Shown one piece after another: positions 1-7,159 of a DNA stretch of 23,666 bases (positions are counted from its first letter, which is position 1; every line of letters starts with the position of its first letter). This DNA comes from Raoultibacter massiliensis (GTDB lineage: Bacteria; Actinomycetota; Coriobacteriia; Coriobacteriales; Eggerthellaceae). The stretch is from assembly GCF_900199545.1 (NCBI RefSeq), contig NZ_LT962671.1, forward strand, positions 1,968,131 through 1,991,796, given 5' to 3'. The position numbers and the translations under genes were made by a program. The notes under the pieces were generated by a model, which had not been told where the DNA came from, did no database searches, and saw only the letters and a program-made list of their open reading frames with translations.

Positions 1-135
1 CCCCGCCGCAAAATGTGGTGGTAGCCAGACGAGAGGAGCCCCACCACCCGGATAAGCTTAGGAGGTAGATGCTTGGCGGTGCGGTTCGCGTGCTCGTTTC
101 CGACTCATGCTTTCCGTCTTCCGCTTCGGCATGAT

Positions 136-151
136 GTTAGTATAAGTTAAC
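136..151. promoter_or_regulatory. Operator, copy 1 (GTTAGYNNNRKTTAAC type)
   Basis: The 16-mer GTTAGTATAAGTTAAC shares the pattern GTTAGY-N3-RK-TTAAC with sites before feoB (6210-6225, reverse strand) and feoA (6972-6987). It overlaps the -10 of the leftward promoter and the palindrome ATAAGTTAACTTAT (142-155). Because the other two copies control ferrous-iron uptake genes, the regulator is probably an iron or manganese sensor of the DtxR/IdeR type. That identity is inferred. Confidence 0.6.
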
Positions 152-167
152 TTATTGATAGAGGCAA
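139..167 (-). promoter_or_regulatory. Sigma70-type promoter reading off the left edge
   Basis: On the minus strand, -35 TTGCCT (162-167) is followed after exactly 17 bases by -10 TATACT (139-144). Transcription would start near 132 and run leftward out of the window, giving a leader of at least 130 nt here. The -10 lies inside the 16-bp operator at 136-151 and a perfect 14-bp palindrome at 142-155, so repression by occlusion is likely. Confidence 0.65.
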
Positions 168-223
168 TAGAAGTTTACCTAGGTTTACAATTCCTCCACA
201 ACTCGGAGTTGCTCCGTAGTCGC

Positions 224-256
224 AAAAAAGGACAGCGGCGGCGAACCCCATGCCGC
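224..256 (-). terminator. Possible terminator of the Fic-like gene
   Basis: Reading leftward after the stop at 313, a 5-bp stem (GCGGC/GCCGC, arms about 252-256 and 235-239) is followed a few bases later by six T (224-229). The stem is short and the loop long, so this is a weak call. Confidence 0.35.
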
Positions 257-312
257 AACGACACAATGCGACCTCGCCGCAAGCGCGGCGCCCTTGCCCG
301 CAATCCCGCCGC

Positions 313-1611
313 TTAGGATTCCTCGTCTTTCGCGTGGTCCATGAGCAGCTGCCGAAGACCGGGAGTCACGCGGAACTCGAATGCGCGCCTCGAGCGCACG
401 CATCGCAAAAATCCGAGCTCCGCAAGCTTCAGAAGGTCCGCCCGCGCCGTCGCATACGCAACCTTGTGCATCATCTGATGCGATTCGATTTTGAAGACCG
501 CCTCGGGATTGCTCAGCGCAACCTGGAGAACGGCTCGCTGCCTATGATTGATCTCGACATCATCGCGCAGCGCCTGCACGAACGCCTCGTCGCGTTTGAT
601 AACGCGCTTCAGCTCGTTTTCGACCTCGTCGAGCCTTTGCCGAGCCAGATGCGCCATCACGCCGACGTAGATCGTGTAGTCGACCTCGTTGCCGATAAGC
701 ACCTCCGAATCGGCAAGGGAAGCCATCACGCTCGGGGGACGGAGAATGCCGCTCTCCCACTCCCGGCACGTCTTGACGAGGGGAACGAAGGCGAGCACCG
801 GCAGGTGCGATTTCTTGAACAGCAGCTTCATCAACAGCGAATACATGGTGCCGTTCCACGACGGCAGCGGCAGCGTGCTCATGACGATATGGCGAACGGC
901 CATTCCGAGCAACAGAGGATGTTCGTCGTATCCCTCCCTGTTCTCTTCCACCAGTTTTGCAACCAGCGACAGCGCCGCCAAGCTGTCGAGCCGTTTTCGC
1001 TTCCAGTTCAGCGACTGCTGCACCCGCGAGGGGGTGGTCTGATCGTCGACGCCCTTCGATATCTTTTCGTACATCTCGAAGATCAGCTCTGGCGTGCAGG
1101 GTCTTTCGGCGTAGTCGTCGAGGTCCCATATGGCCTGATGCCCGTTCAGCAAAAGCCGCTCTCCCGAATTCTCGGGTTCGCGTTCGCCCAAGAGGACCTC
1201 ACGCGCCTTTTCATATCCGATGGCCAGCCCGTCTTCCTGCACGATCGTAATGGCATCGGCCACGTGGGCTTCGATGAGAAAGTAAGTCGTATTGCGGGAT
1301 TTGATCGCCAGATCGAGCAGCGAACCCGCATGGCACCGCTTGTCGATTTCATCAAGGTCCGCCTCTATCGAACGCGTCGGATAGTACCATCCGCAGCGGC
1401 CCTCGCCGTCGCGAAACGGCAGCTCGATAGCCGTTTGGCGACGAAGCGTGTTCAGAATGTCCCATGCCTGGCCCTGCGTGATGCCAGCCGGCTCTTTCAG
1501 TTTGACGAACTCGGCCCACGGCAAGGGATGCTCGTCGGCCAAACGCCTCAAGTCGCACAGTTCGGGAGTTTTCAGCAGGGCGATCATCTGCTCTACGGTT
1601 TCGTTCGTCAT
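313..1611 (-). CDS. Degenerate Fic-domain protein with C-terminal winged helix
   Basis: A 432-residue protein with the layout of Fic proteins. The middle (about 130-270) resembles a Fic core, including a TPELIFEMYEKI segment (173-184) and HPLLLGMAVRHIV (231-243) ahead of the catalytic loop. The loop itself reads LPLPSWNGT (247-255) where active AMP-transferases have HPFxxGNGR. Catalytic His, the Asp/Glu and the terminal Arg are all replaced, so AMPylation is unlikely. Residues about 353-425 look like the winged-helix domain at the end of many Fic proteins. The ATG at 1611 follows AGAGG at 7 bases. The gene is divergent from the reductase at 1877, so a regulatory role on that promoter is a reasonable inference. 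The family assignment is by eye; the alternative is an unrelated winged-helix regulator. Confidence 0.6.
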   Translation of the reverse strand: MTNETVEQMIALLKTPELCDLRRLADEHPLPWAEFVKLKEPAGITQGQAWDILNTLRRQTAIELPFRDGEGRCGWYYPTRSIEADLDEIDKRCHAGSLLDLAIKSRNTTYFLIEAHVADAITIVQEDGLAIGYEKAREVLLGEREPENSGERLLLNGHQAIWDLDDYAERPCTPELIFEMYEKISKGVDDQTTPSRVQQSLNWKRKRLDSLAALSLVAKLVEENREGYDEHPLLLGMAVRHIVMSTLPLPSWNGTMYSLLMKLLFKKSHLPVLAFVPLVKTCREWESGILRPPSVMASLADSEVLIGNEVDYTIYVGVMAHLARQRLDEVENELKRVIKRDEAFVQALRDDVEINHRQRAVLQVALSNPEAVFKIESHQMMHKVAYATARADLLKLAELGFLRCVRSRRAFEFRVTPGLRQLLMDHAKDEES

Positions 1612-1876
1612 CGACCGGCCTCTTTTCGCTATGTTTTTATACTATCAAAAACTGATATTCGAATAATTTATTTCCTACAAGCAAATCGTCCGTCGCGAAA
1701 AACCTATCAACATGAATGATGAACTAGTATTTTATTATCTGAATTCCCTAAGTGGCGGGCACAGAGATCCAAGCATTAATTATCAATTTTTTAGATATTG
1801 ACACCTATTATACACGCCCCCTACCCTTTGATCGGGACGAAGGTCCGAAAAGGGATAGCAAGGGAAAGGGAAAATC
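1612..1876. promoter_or_regulatory. Divergent control region, Fic-like gene / reductase 1
   Basis: This AT-rich 265-bp gap separates the two divergent genes and must hold both promoters. Visible symmetric elements are ATCA-N5-TGAT (1644-1656) and the palindrome TATTCGAATA (1656-1665). On the leftward side TATAAA (1635-1640) could be a -10. A TTGACA lies at 1798-1803 on the rightward side but has no good -10 at normal spacing. No promoter is called with confidence. Confidence 0.4.
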
Positions 1877-3391
1877 ATGCTTGATGAAAAGAGGATCTCG
1901 CGCAGAGGATTCGTCGGAGCCGCATTGGTCGGCACCATGGGCGTCGCCGCATCTTCGTTTTTAGCCGGATGCAGCTCGCCTGAGACGACCGAGGGCGCAA
2001 CGACGGCGCAAACGTGGGACGAAGAGGTCGACGTGGTAGTAGTCGGCACGGGCGGTGCCGGATATGCGGCGGCCATCGAGGCGGCAAACGGCGGAGCAAG
2101 CGTGTTGATGCTCGAAAAGACCAATATCATCGGCGGTGATTCGACGCTGTGCGACGGCATCCTCGGAGGCTGGGGCACGAAGCTCGCCGCCGCCCAGGGA
2201 GTGTCGGTCACCGCCGACGAAGTGTACGGCTGGTTCATGGGCCATCCCGAATGGTACGGGCCGAAAGACGCCGAGATCGCACGGCTGTACGCCGACAAAA
2301 GCGGCGAAACCATCGATTGGCTCCAGGAAATCGGCGTGCCGTTCGTCGACGAAGTGGCACCCCGATTCGGCTACACCGAGCTGCCGGTCATCCACCAAGT
2401 CGACGGCAAGGGAGCGGAAATGATCAGAGTCCTCGCCCAGGTCGCTGAGGATGCAGGCGTTTCGACGATGACGGAAACCGCAGCGACGGAGCTTCTGTCC
2501 GACGAAAACGGCCGGGTCATCGGCATCGCCGCCTCGTCGAAGAAAGGCGATCTCGCCATCAAGGCGCGCAAGGGCGTGATTCTGGCCACAGGCGGCCATT
2601 CGGGCAGCGCCGCCATGATCGCCGCGCTGAACGCCGAGTGCGCGAACATCTTGCCCGGCTCGAGCCCCGGAGTAACCGGCGACGGCCTGGTCATGGCCAT
2701 GGATTTCGGAGCCTACACGACGCGGGTTTCGGACATGCCGCTCATGAGTTCGCTCGCCGGGCTCGAAACGGGCTCCATCGTCAACCTGAATTACTCCGAG
2801 CGCCTGCACGGCCTGTGGCTCGACGCGAACGGAGAGCGGTTCTTCAACGAGGAGACGCCTTACGAGGACCCGACCGGGCATCGCGCCATCGTTCGCAAGC
2901 AGAACGAACAGGGCAAGCCGGTCGTCGTGCTCCTTCCGACTACTCCCGAACTCGAAGCCGTGCTCGCGGTGCGCGAGCTGAATTGGGCGAAAGCCGACAC
3001 GGTAGAGGAGGTCGCCGAGCTGGTCGGCCTCGATAGGGCGAGCGTAAAGGCGACCGTCGATCGGTACAACGGTTTCTGCGAAGCCGGCAAAGATGAAGAC
3101 TTCGGGCGCCCCGCTGAATTCCTCATCCCCATGACAGGGCCGTTCTACGCCGCCACAGTCGCGGTAAGCACTTCGGTAACCACGGGCGGCATCAAAACGA
3201 ACACGCAAGCCCAGGCGCTCAAGCTCACGGCACCCGACCAAGACGGCGTTGCCACCTCGACCGTGCCGGGACTGTACGCAGCGGGCGTCGCATGCGAATG
3301 GAACTGCGCAGCCGGCGCCACCGTGCTGTGCGCCATGACAATGGGCCGGATTGCGGGTCAAAACGCCGCAAAGGAAGAGACAGCCGCCTAG
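1877..3391 (+). CDS. Tat-exported FAD-dependent reductase (fumarate/urocanate reductase family), reductase 1
   Basis: A 504-residue flavoprotein of the flavocytochrome c/fumarate reductase-like family, which reduces an organic acceptor outside the membrane. The signal peptide has RRGFVG (9-14) and then a lipobox LAGC (Cys32), so it is probably a Tat lipoprotein. The FAD fold starts with VVVVGTGGAG (53-62); ATGG (237-240), GDG (268-270) and a C-terminal PGLYAAG (464-470) complete it. There is no FMN-bind domain or haem motif, so electrons must come from a separate donor. After GERFFNEE (319-326), fumarate reductases carry TRD with the proton-donating Arg; here the text is TPYEDP, so fumarate is unlikely to be the substrate. 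The start follows a purine-rich AAGGGAAAGGG site. No LuxR regulator is adjacent; the divergent Fic-like gene takes that position. Confidence 0.88.
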   Translation: MLDEKRISRRGFVGAALVGTMGVAASSFLAGCSSPETTEGATTAQTWDEEVDVVVVGTGGAGYAAAIEAANGGASVLMLEKTNIIGGDSTLCDGILGGWGTKLAAAQGVSVTADEVYGWFMGHPEWYGPKDAEIARLYADKSGETIDWLQEIGVPFVDEVAPRFGYTELPVIHQVDGKGAEMIRVLAQVAEDAGVSTMTETAATELLSDENGRVIGIAASSKKGDLAIKARKGVILATGGHSGSAAMIAALNAECANILPGSSPGVTGDGLVMAMDFGAYTTRVSDMPLMSSLAGLETGSIVNLNYSERLHGLWLDANGERFFNEETPYEDPTGHRAIVRKQNEQGKPVVVLLPTTPELEAVLAVRELNWAKADTVEEVAELVGLDRASVKATVDRYNGFCEAGKDEDFGRPAEFLIPMTGPFYAATVAVSTSVTTGGIKTNTQAQALKLTAPDQDGVATSTVPGLYAAGVACEWNCAAGATVLCAMTMGRIAGQNAAKEETAA

Positions 3392-3460
3392 AATACGCAA
3401 CTTCGGACGAGCGCGGCAACGCACCTGATCGATTCTTTCCGCATTCGCCCTCCCGCAACG

Positions 3461-3498
3461 AGAAGGGTCGGAGATCCGTTGGTCTCCGACCCTTCTTT
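3461..3498. terminator. Bidirectional terminator between reductase 1 and feo cluster
   Basis: A perfect 14-bp inverted repeat (3461-3474 and 3483-3496, 8-base loop) lies between two convergent genes and is followed on the plus strand by a short T-rich run. Position and symmetry suit a terminator for both directions. Confidence 0.8.
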
Positions 3499-3527
3499 CA
3501 ACCGTCACGCTCCAAAGCGCTTCCACG

Positions 3528-3731
3528 CTACTTGCGAGCGTCGGCTGCACGTTCCATATCGGCGACCATCTTATCGACGGCGCCGCACCCCGAGCATCCG
3601 TGCCCAGAGCATTCGCCGTCATGGCAATCGCACAGCCCGCGTCTCGCCATACGGCGTACGGCGAGGACCGCAAGCGCGATGATCGCCAACGTGATGATAG
3701 CGGTCGGGAAGTTAAGCATCATCGGCTGCAT
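3528..3731 (-). CDS. FeoB-associated Cys-rich membrane protein
   Basis: A 67-residue protein with one N-terminal membrane helix (about 6-25, FPTAIITLAIIALAVLAV), a basic RRMARR turn and then a cysteine cluster (CDC, EC, GC, GC within about 34-49). This matches the small Cys-rich proteins commonly encoded downstream of feoB, proposed to help assemble the FeoB pore or to bind metal. The ATG at 3731 has a strong AAAGGGGG site 6 bases upstream, which favours it over the internal ATGs. It is the last gene of the leftward feo cluster, 111 bp after feoB. Confidence 0.82.
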   Translation of the reverse strand: MQPMMLNFPTAIITLAIIALAVLAVRRMARRGLCDCHDGECSGHGCSGCGAVDKMVADMERAADARK

Positions 3732-3842
3732 AGCAGGCCCCCTTTCTCGTTCAGTCGACCCAGCCCGCAGCGAAGGGCGAGCCAGGTGTGTTTCGGTGAT
3801 TGCACACGCGATGCAACTGTCTTTGCACCGGCATCGGCTGCC

Positions 3843-6146
3843 TTACGCCGCACTGCCTTCGGCTGCAAGCTTCTTCGCGTTCTTCTTGTCGTAGTTCGGC
3901 ATCGGACGGAACAGCTGGAACAGAATCGCAACCAGGCACACCGCCGCCACGACCGTCCACACGTTGAACGCAAGCTCGCCGGTGATAAGCCCGCCGAACT
4001 GGTAGAGCATCAATCCGACGACCCAGCCGAACACCGTCATGTAGCCGATGGCGAACCAGGTCCACTTGGCGCTTTCCATCTGGCGACGGATCGTGCCGAT
4101 GGCGGCGAAGCACGGCGCGCACAGCAGGTTGAACGCGCAGAAGGCGATGATCGCAGGAGCGGAGCCACCGAGCATGAGGGCGAACGCGCTCCACATCGAC
4201 GGGTCGGACTCGCCCACGTCTCCAAGGCTCGTCAGGATGCCTACGGTTGCCACGACGTTCTCCTTCGCCACGAGGCCGGTGACGGAGGTGACGGTCGATT
4301 CCCAGTTGCCGAACCCGAGCGGCGCGAAGATCCACGCAAGGCCGTTGCCGAGGCCGGCCATGAGGCTGTACTGGATGTAGCCGTCCATCTCGGGATCGAG
4401 CAGGCCGAACTGGCCGTTGTACACGCCGAAGTTCATGAGGAACCAGATTACGATGGTGGACAGGAAGATGATGGTACCGGCTTTGACGATGTAGCTCTTG
4501 ATGCGCTCCCATGTGGCGAGAAGCACAGTCTTGGCAGCCGGGATATGGTACTGCGGAAGCTCCATGACAAACGGGCTCGCCTCGCCTGCGAACATCTTGG
4601 TTTTCTTGAGCATGATGCCCGAAATGATGATCGCGATTACGCCGAGGAAGTAGAACATCGGAGCGATCCACCAGGTTGTCTCGGTGTTGCCACCGGCAAG
4701 AGCACCGAACACGAGCGCGATAATGGGCATTTTGGCACCGCAGGGAATCATCGTCGTCGTCATGATGGTCATGCGGCGGTCTTTCTCGTTCTCGATGGTC
4801 TTCGTGGCCATGACGGCGGGCACGCCGCAACCCGAAGCGATGAGCATCGGGATGAAGCTCTTGCCCGATAGGCCGAACTTGCGGAAGATGCGGTCCATGA
4901 TGAATGCGACGCGCGCCATGTATCCGCAGGCCTCGAGAATCGAGAGCAGCAAGAACAGGATGATCATCTGCGGAATGAAGCCGATGACGGCGCCGACGCC
5001 GGCGATGATGCCGTCCACGACGAGGCTCTGCAGCCACGGCGCGGCGCCGACCGCTGAAAGGGCATCGGAGACGACCGGGGTCAATCCGGGAACGAACAGG
5101 CCGAACTCAGCCGGATCGGGTTCCTCGCCGACCCCTTCCTCTTCCCACACGCCGAGGGCCTCTTCGTAGGCTGCACCACCGGTATAGAGCCAGCCGTCTC
5201 CGGATATGCCGTCGTTCGCCCAGTCGGTGACAACGCCGGTACCGACCGATATGGCCAGGTAGTACACAAGGAACATGATAACGGCGAAGATGGGCAGGCC
5301 CAGCCAGCGGTTGGTGACGACGCGGTCAACCTTCTGGGTGGTGTTCATTCCCTTGCGGGAAACCTTGACCGCCGACGAAACAAGTCCGACGATCGAATCG
5401 TAGCGTTCGGAGGTGATGATGCTTTCGGCATCATCGTCCTCGGCTTCCTCGACGCGATCGCGCACGGCGCCGATCGCCTCGATATCGGACGAAGAGAGTT
5501 TGAGGCCCGTGATGGTTCGCTCCTCGCCTTCGAACAGCTTGGTCGCATACCAGCGAAGCGTCTCTGCGGGCACTCTGCCTTCGATTATGCTCGAAATCTC
5601 AGAAAGCGCCGCCTCAACCGAATCGTCGTAGCGCAATTCCGAAGCGGCGGGCTTGCCCGCCTTTCCCGCTTTGATAGCGGTGTCGAGCAGGTCTTGCATG
5701 CCCGTGCCCTTGAGCGCCGATGTTTCGACGACAGGGCATCCAAGCGTCCTGGAAAGCTTGGCGACATCGATCTTGTCGCCGTTCTTCTTAACCAGATCCA
5801 TCATGTTGAGCGCAATAACCACCGGAAGACCCAGATCGAGAATCTGCGTGGTCAGGTACAGATTGCGCTCGAGGTTCGTCGCATCGACGAGGTTGATAAC
5901 CACGTCGGGGCGTCCGTCAAGCAGATAGTCCCGTGTGACGATCTCTTCGGGAGAATACGGCGAAAGAGAATAGACACCCGGCAAGTCCGTGATGGTCACG
6001 TCTTTGTCGCGTGTGTATTTGCCTTCCTTTTTCTCAACGGTCACTCCCGGCCAGTTGCCGACGTACTGATTGGCACCGGTCAGGTCGTTGAACATCGTAG
6101 TCTTGCCACAATTCGGATTGCCGGCAAGCGCTATGCGAATTCCCAT
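3843..6146 (-). CDS. feoB: Ferrous iron transport protein B
   Basis: A 767-residue GTP-driven inner-membrane Fe(II) transporter of usual length. The G domain starts at residue 2 with the P-loop GNPNCGKT (9-16), then the G3 motif DLPG and the G4-like NMMD. A helical linker is followed by two Gate-type membrane halves, with the characteristic segment SGCGVPAVMATKTIENEKDRR region around 4795-4850. The open frame extends upstream to 6236, but the conserved N-terminus and the GGAAAGG site before 6146 support MGIRIALAG as the start. It is preceded by its own operator (6210-6225) and a terminator-like hairpin (6235-6276), so it may be transcribed separately from the two feoA genes. Confidence 0.96.
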   Translation of the reverse strand: MGIRIALAGNPNCGKTTMFNDLTGANQYVGNWPGVTVEKKEGKYTRDKDVTITDLPGVYSLSPYSPEEIVTRDYLLDGRPDVVINLVDATNLERNLYLTTQILDLGLPVVIALNMMDLVKKNGDKIDVAKLSRTLGCPVVETSALKGTGMQDLLDTAIKAGKAGKPAASELRYDDSVEAALSEISSIIEGRVPAETLRWYATKLFEGEERTITGLKLSSSDIEAIGAVRDRVEEAEDDDAESIITSERYDSIVGLVSSAVKVSRKGMNTTQKVDRVVTNRWLGLPIFAVIMFLVYYLAISVGTGVVTDWANDGISGDGWLYTGGAAYEEALGVWEEEGVGEEPDPAEFGLFVPGLTPVVSDALSAVGAAPWLQSLVVDGIIAGVGAVIGFIPQMIILFLLLSILEACGYMARVAFIMDRIFRKFGLSGKSFIPMLIASGCGVPAVMATKTIENEKDRRMTIMTTTMIPCGAKMPIIALVFGALAGGNTETTWWIAPMFYFLGVIAIIISGIMLKKTKMFAGEASPFVMELPQYHIPAAKTVLLATWERIKSYIVKAGTIIFLSTIVIWFLMNFGVYNGQFGLLDPEMDGYIQYSLMAGLGNGLAWIFAPLGFGNWESTVTSVTGLVAKENVVATVGILTSLGDVGESDPSMWSAFALMLGGSAPAIIAFCAFNLLCAPCFAAIGTIRRQMESAKWTWFAIGYMTVFGWVVGLMLYQFGGLITGELAFNVWTVVAAVCLVAILFQLFRPMPNYDKKNAKKLAAEGSAA

Positions 6147-6209
6147 GTTCTGCCTTTCCTTCTCATGCGGCGCGATCCTTCGCCGCCGTGCGGTTGCCCG
6201 CCCGTTTAA

Positions 6210-6225
6210 GTTAACCTTTGCTAAC
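6210..6225 (-). promoter_or_regulatory. Operator, copy 2, upstream of feoB
   Basis: Read on the minus strand this is GTTAGCAAAGGTTAAC, fitting GTTAGY-N3-RK-TTAAC, 63 bp before the feoB start. Copies at 136-151 and 6972-6987 share 10 invariant positions. It likely binds an iron-responsive repressor; the DtxR/IdeR type is the natural candidate in actinobacteria (inference). Confidence 0.65.
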
Positions 6226-6234
6226 TCATATCCC

Positions 6235-6276
6235 AAAAAAATGCTCTTCCAGCCCGTTGCCTCAGCTGTGAAAAGC
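6235..6276 (-). terminator. Terminator or attenuator between feoA2 and feoB
   Basis: On the minus strand, arms 6265-6276 and 6243-6253 form an 11-pair stem with one G-T wobble and a small internal mismatch, followed by seven T (6235-6241). This is a typical intrinsic terminator layout and lies just upstream of the feoB operator. It could lower feoB read-through from the feoA promoter. Confidence 0.6.
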
Positions 6277-6329
6277 TCGCTCGGCGACCCGATGCCGCCC
6301 TCGCCCGAACCGAACGGCCGGGCGCAACC

Positions 6330-6569
6330 CTAGCTGACGAGAATGCTCTCTGCTTCGCTCTTGCGAAGCGAAAGTTCGTAGCCCCGTACCGTAACCTCGA
6401 TCGGGTCGCCCAAAGGTGCGACTTTGCGAACGTACACATCGGTACCCTTCGTGATGCCCATATCCATGATATGGCGCTTCAAAGCACCTTCGCCCGTAAG
6501 CTTGCGGACGACGGCCGACTGGCCGATCTTCACATCGCGCAGGGTCTTTTCCCCAGCAGCTTCTGCCAT
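6330..6569 (-). CDS. feoA: FeoA family protein (copy 2)
   Basis: A 79-residue SH3-like FeoA protein, a small cytoplasmic partner of FeoB. Family marks are the opening LRDVKIGQSAVVRKLTGEGALKRHIMDMGI-type strand-helix pattern (residues 10-39), the MDMGI turn that in FeoA is usually LxxMGl, and the final strand with VTVRGYELSLRKSEA. The frame extends to 6626, but MAEAAGEK at 6569 has AAAGG/AGGA upstream and begins just before the domain. It lies 99 bp after feoA1 and 183 bp before feoB. Confidence 0.85.
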   Translation of the reverse strand: MAEAAGEKTLRDVKIGQSAVVRKLTGEGALKRHIMDMGITKGTDVYVRKVAPLGDPIEVTVRGYELSLRKSEAESILVS

Positions 6570-6668
6570 GCTTCCTACCTTTCTTGCCATCCGTATTTTC
6601 GACCGGAGCCATCTGCCGCCCGCCAAGCCAACGCCCGCCGTTCGACCCGCAGCCCCGGATGTTTCATG

Positions 6669-6953
6669 CTATTGCGTGATGATGCGCGTTGCGACCTGCT
6701 TGTTCAAAGCGACCTGCGAACCCTTGATCTCGACGATCAGGTTGCCCCCCATCTCGGACACCACCGAAACCTCGGCACCTTCGACGAACCCGAGGTTCTC
6801 GAGATGATGGTGCAGATCTCCCTTGCCGCGCACTTTGGCGATGGTGGCTGATCGGCCTCTGCCCAAAAACGAAAGAGGCATTTGAGCCCGGCCGACGCTG
6901 GGCGATTCATGTACGGCCGTCATGCTGCCGTTTGCTGCCATGGTCTCCTGCAT
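6669..6953 (-). CDS. feoA: FeoA family protein (copy 1)
   Basis: A 95-residue FeoA protein. The domain covers about 20-94: MPLSFLGRGRSATIAKV, then LENLGFVEGAEVSVV, then a C-terminal VEIKGSQVALNKQVATRI strand typical of FeoA. It has a ~20-residue polar N-terminal extension. The ATG at 6953 has GAGGTG 7 bases upstream and is preferred over the longer frame to 7064; a second ATG at 6941 also has AGGAG close by. It is the first gene of the feo cluster and follows the operator at 6972-6987. The two FeoA proteins differ strongly, so they are not a recent duplication. Confidence 0.85.
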   Translation of the reverse strand: MQETMAANGSMTAVHESPSVGRAQMPLSFLGRGRSATIAKVRGKGDLHHHLENLGFVEGAEVSVVSEMGGNLIVEIKGSQVALNKQVATRIITQ

Positions 6954-6971
6954 AACAATGCACCTCACGAT

Positions 6972-6987
6972 GTTAGCTCCATTTAAC
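6972..6987 (-). promoter_or_regulatory. Operator, copy 3, upstream of feoA1
   Basis: GTTAGCTCCATTTAAC fits GTTAGY-N3-RK-TTAAC seen at 136-151 and 6210-6225. A minus-strand TATGAT (6994-6999) next to it is a plausible -10, which would place the operator on the transcription start. No good -35 is visible. Confidence 0.6.
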
Positions 6988-7110
6988 AACCGTATCATAG
7001 ACCATGTAGCGGCAAAATGGAAGCTAAAATTAACTTTTCCGCTTTCGCTATGCGCATTTCGCAACCAGCCGTTGCCGATAGCGAAGATCGGAAGGACATC
7101 AGAAAGGGGC

Positions 7111-7140
7111 TTGACTCAAATACTATCAGTGATAGTATTT
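7111..7140 (+). promoter_or_regulatory. padR promoter with overlapping dyad operator
   Basis: TTGACT (7111-7116) and TAGTAT (7133-7138) form a promoter with a 16-base spacer. The spacer and -10 are covered by a perfect 11-bp inverted repeat around one central base (7118-7128 and 7130-7140), with core ACTATCA-N-TGATAGT. The same core stands before the efflux gene at 7789-7803. This fits autorepression by the PadR protein encoded just downstream. Confidence 0.75.
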
Positions 7141-7159
7141 GCTGCGACAGGAGGCTGCA

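Larger units (their letters stand above)
1..312. other. Gene-free left edge with leftward promoter and leader
   Basis: No convincing protein gene was found here. The stretch holds a leftward promoter (139-167), an operator over its -10 (136-151), a direct repeat of GTTTAC at 173-188, and a 7-bp hairpin (arms 15-21 and 41-47) that would lie in the leader of the leftward transcript. The gene served by this promoter must start beyond the left edge. A 21-codon rightward frame at 69-134 has a good ribosome site (AGGAGG) but no recognisable product and is not called as a gene. Confidence 0.6.

Noticed and set aside
1..132. Riboswitch or small stable RNA at the left edge
   Set aside because: The 7-bp hairpin and leader were compared from memory with cobalamin, TPP, Mn, glycine, c-di-GMP and SRP/tmRNA cores and no conserved core was found; the element is also cut by the edge.
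250..1719. Long rightward open frame (489 codons) opposite the Fic-like gene
   Set aside because: It is Gln/Arg/His-rich with no recognisable domain or ribosome site, and mirrors a better minus-strand gene. High GC content often leaves the opposite strand open.
1798..1812. TTGACA followed by TATTATA as a promoter for reductase 1
   Set aside because: The two elements are only 2 bases apart, far too close to act as a -35/-10 pair.
1961..3673. Leftward 570-codon frame opposite reductase 1
   Set aside because: Arg/Gly-rich composition and no family features; the plus strand encodes a clear FAD enzyme.
3600..5037. Long frames on both strands overlapping feoB
   Set aside because: Composition is Arg/His/Asp-rich and out of frame with the unmistakable FeoB sequence.
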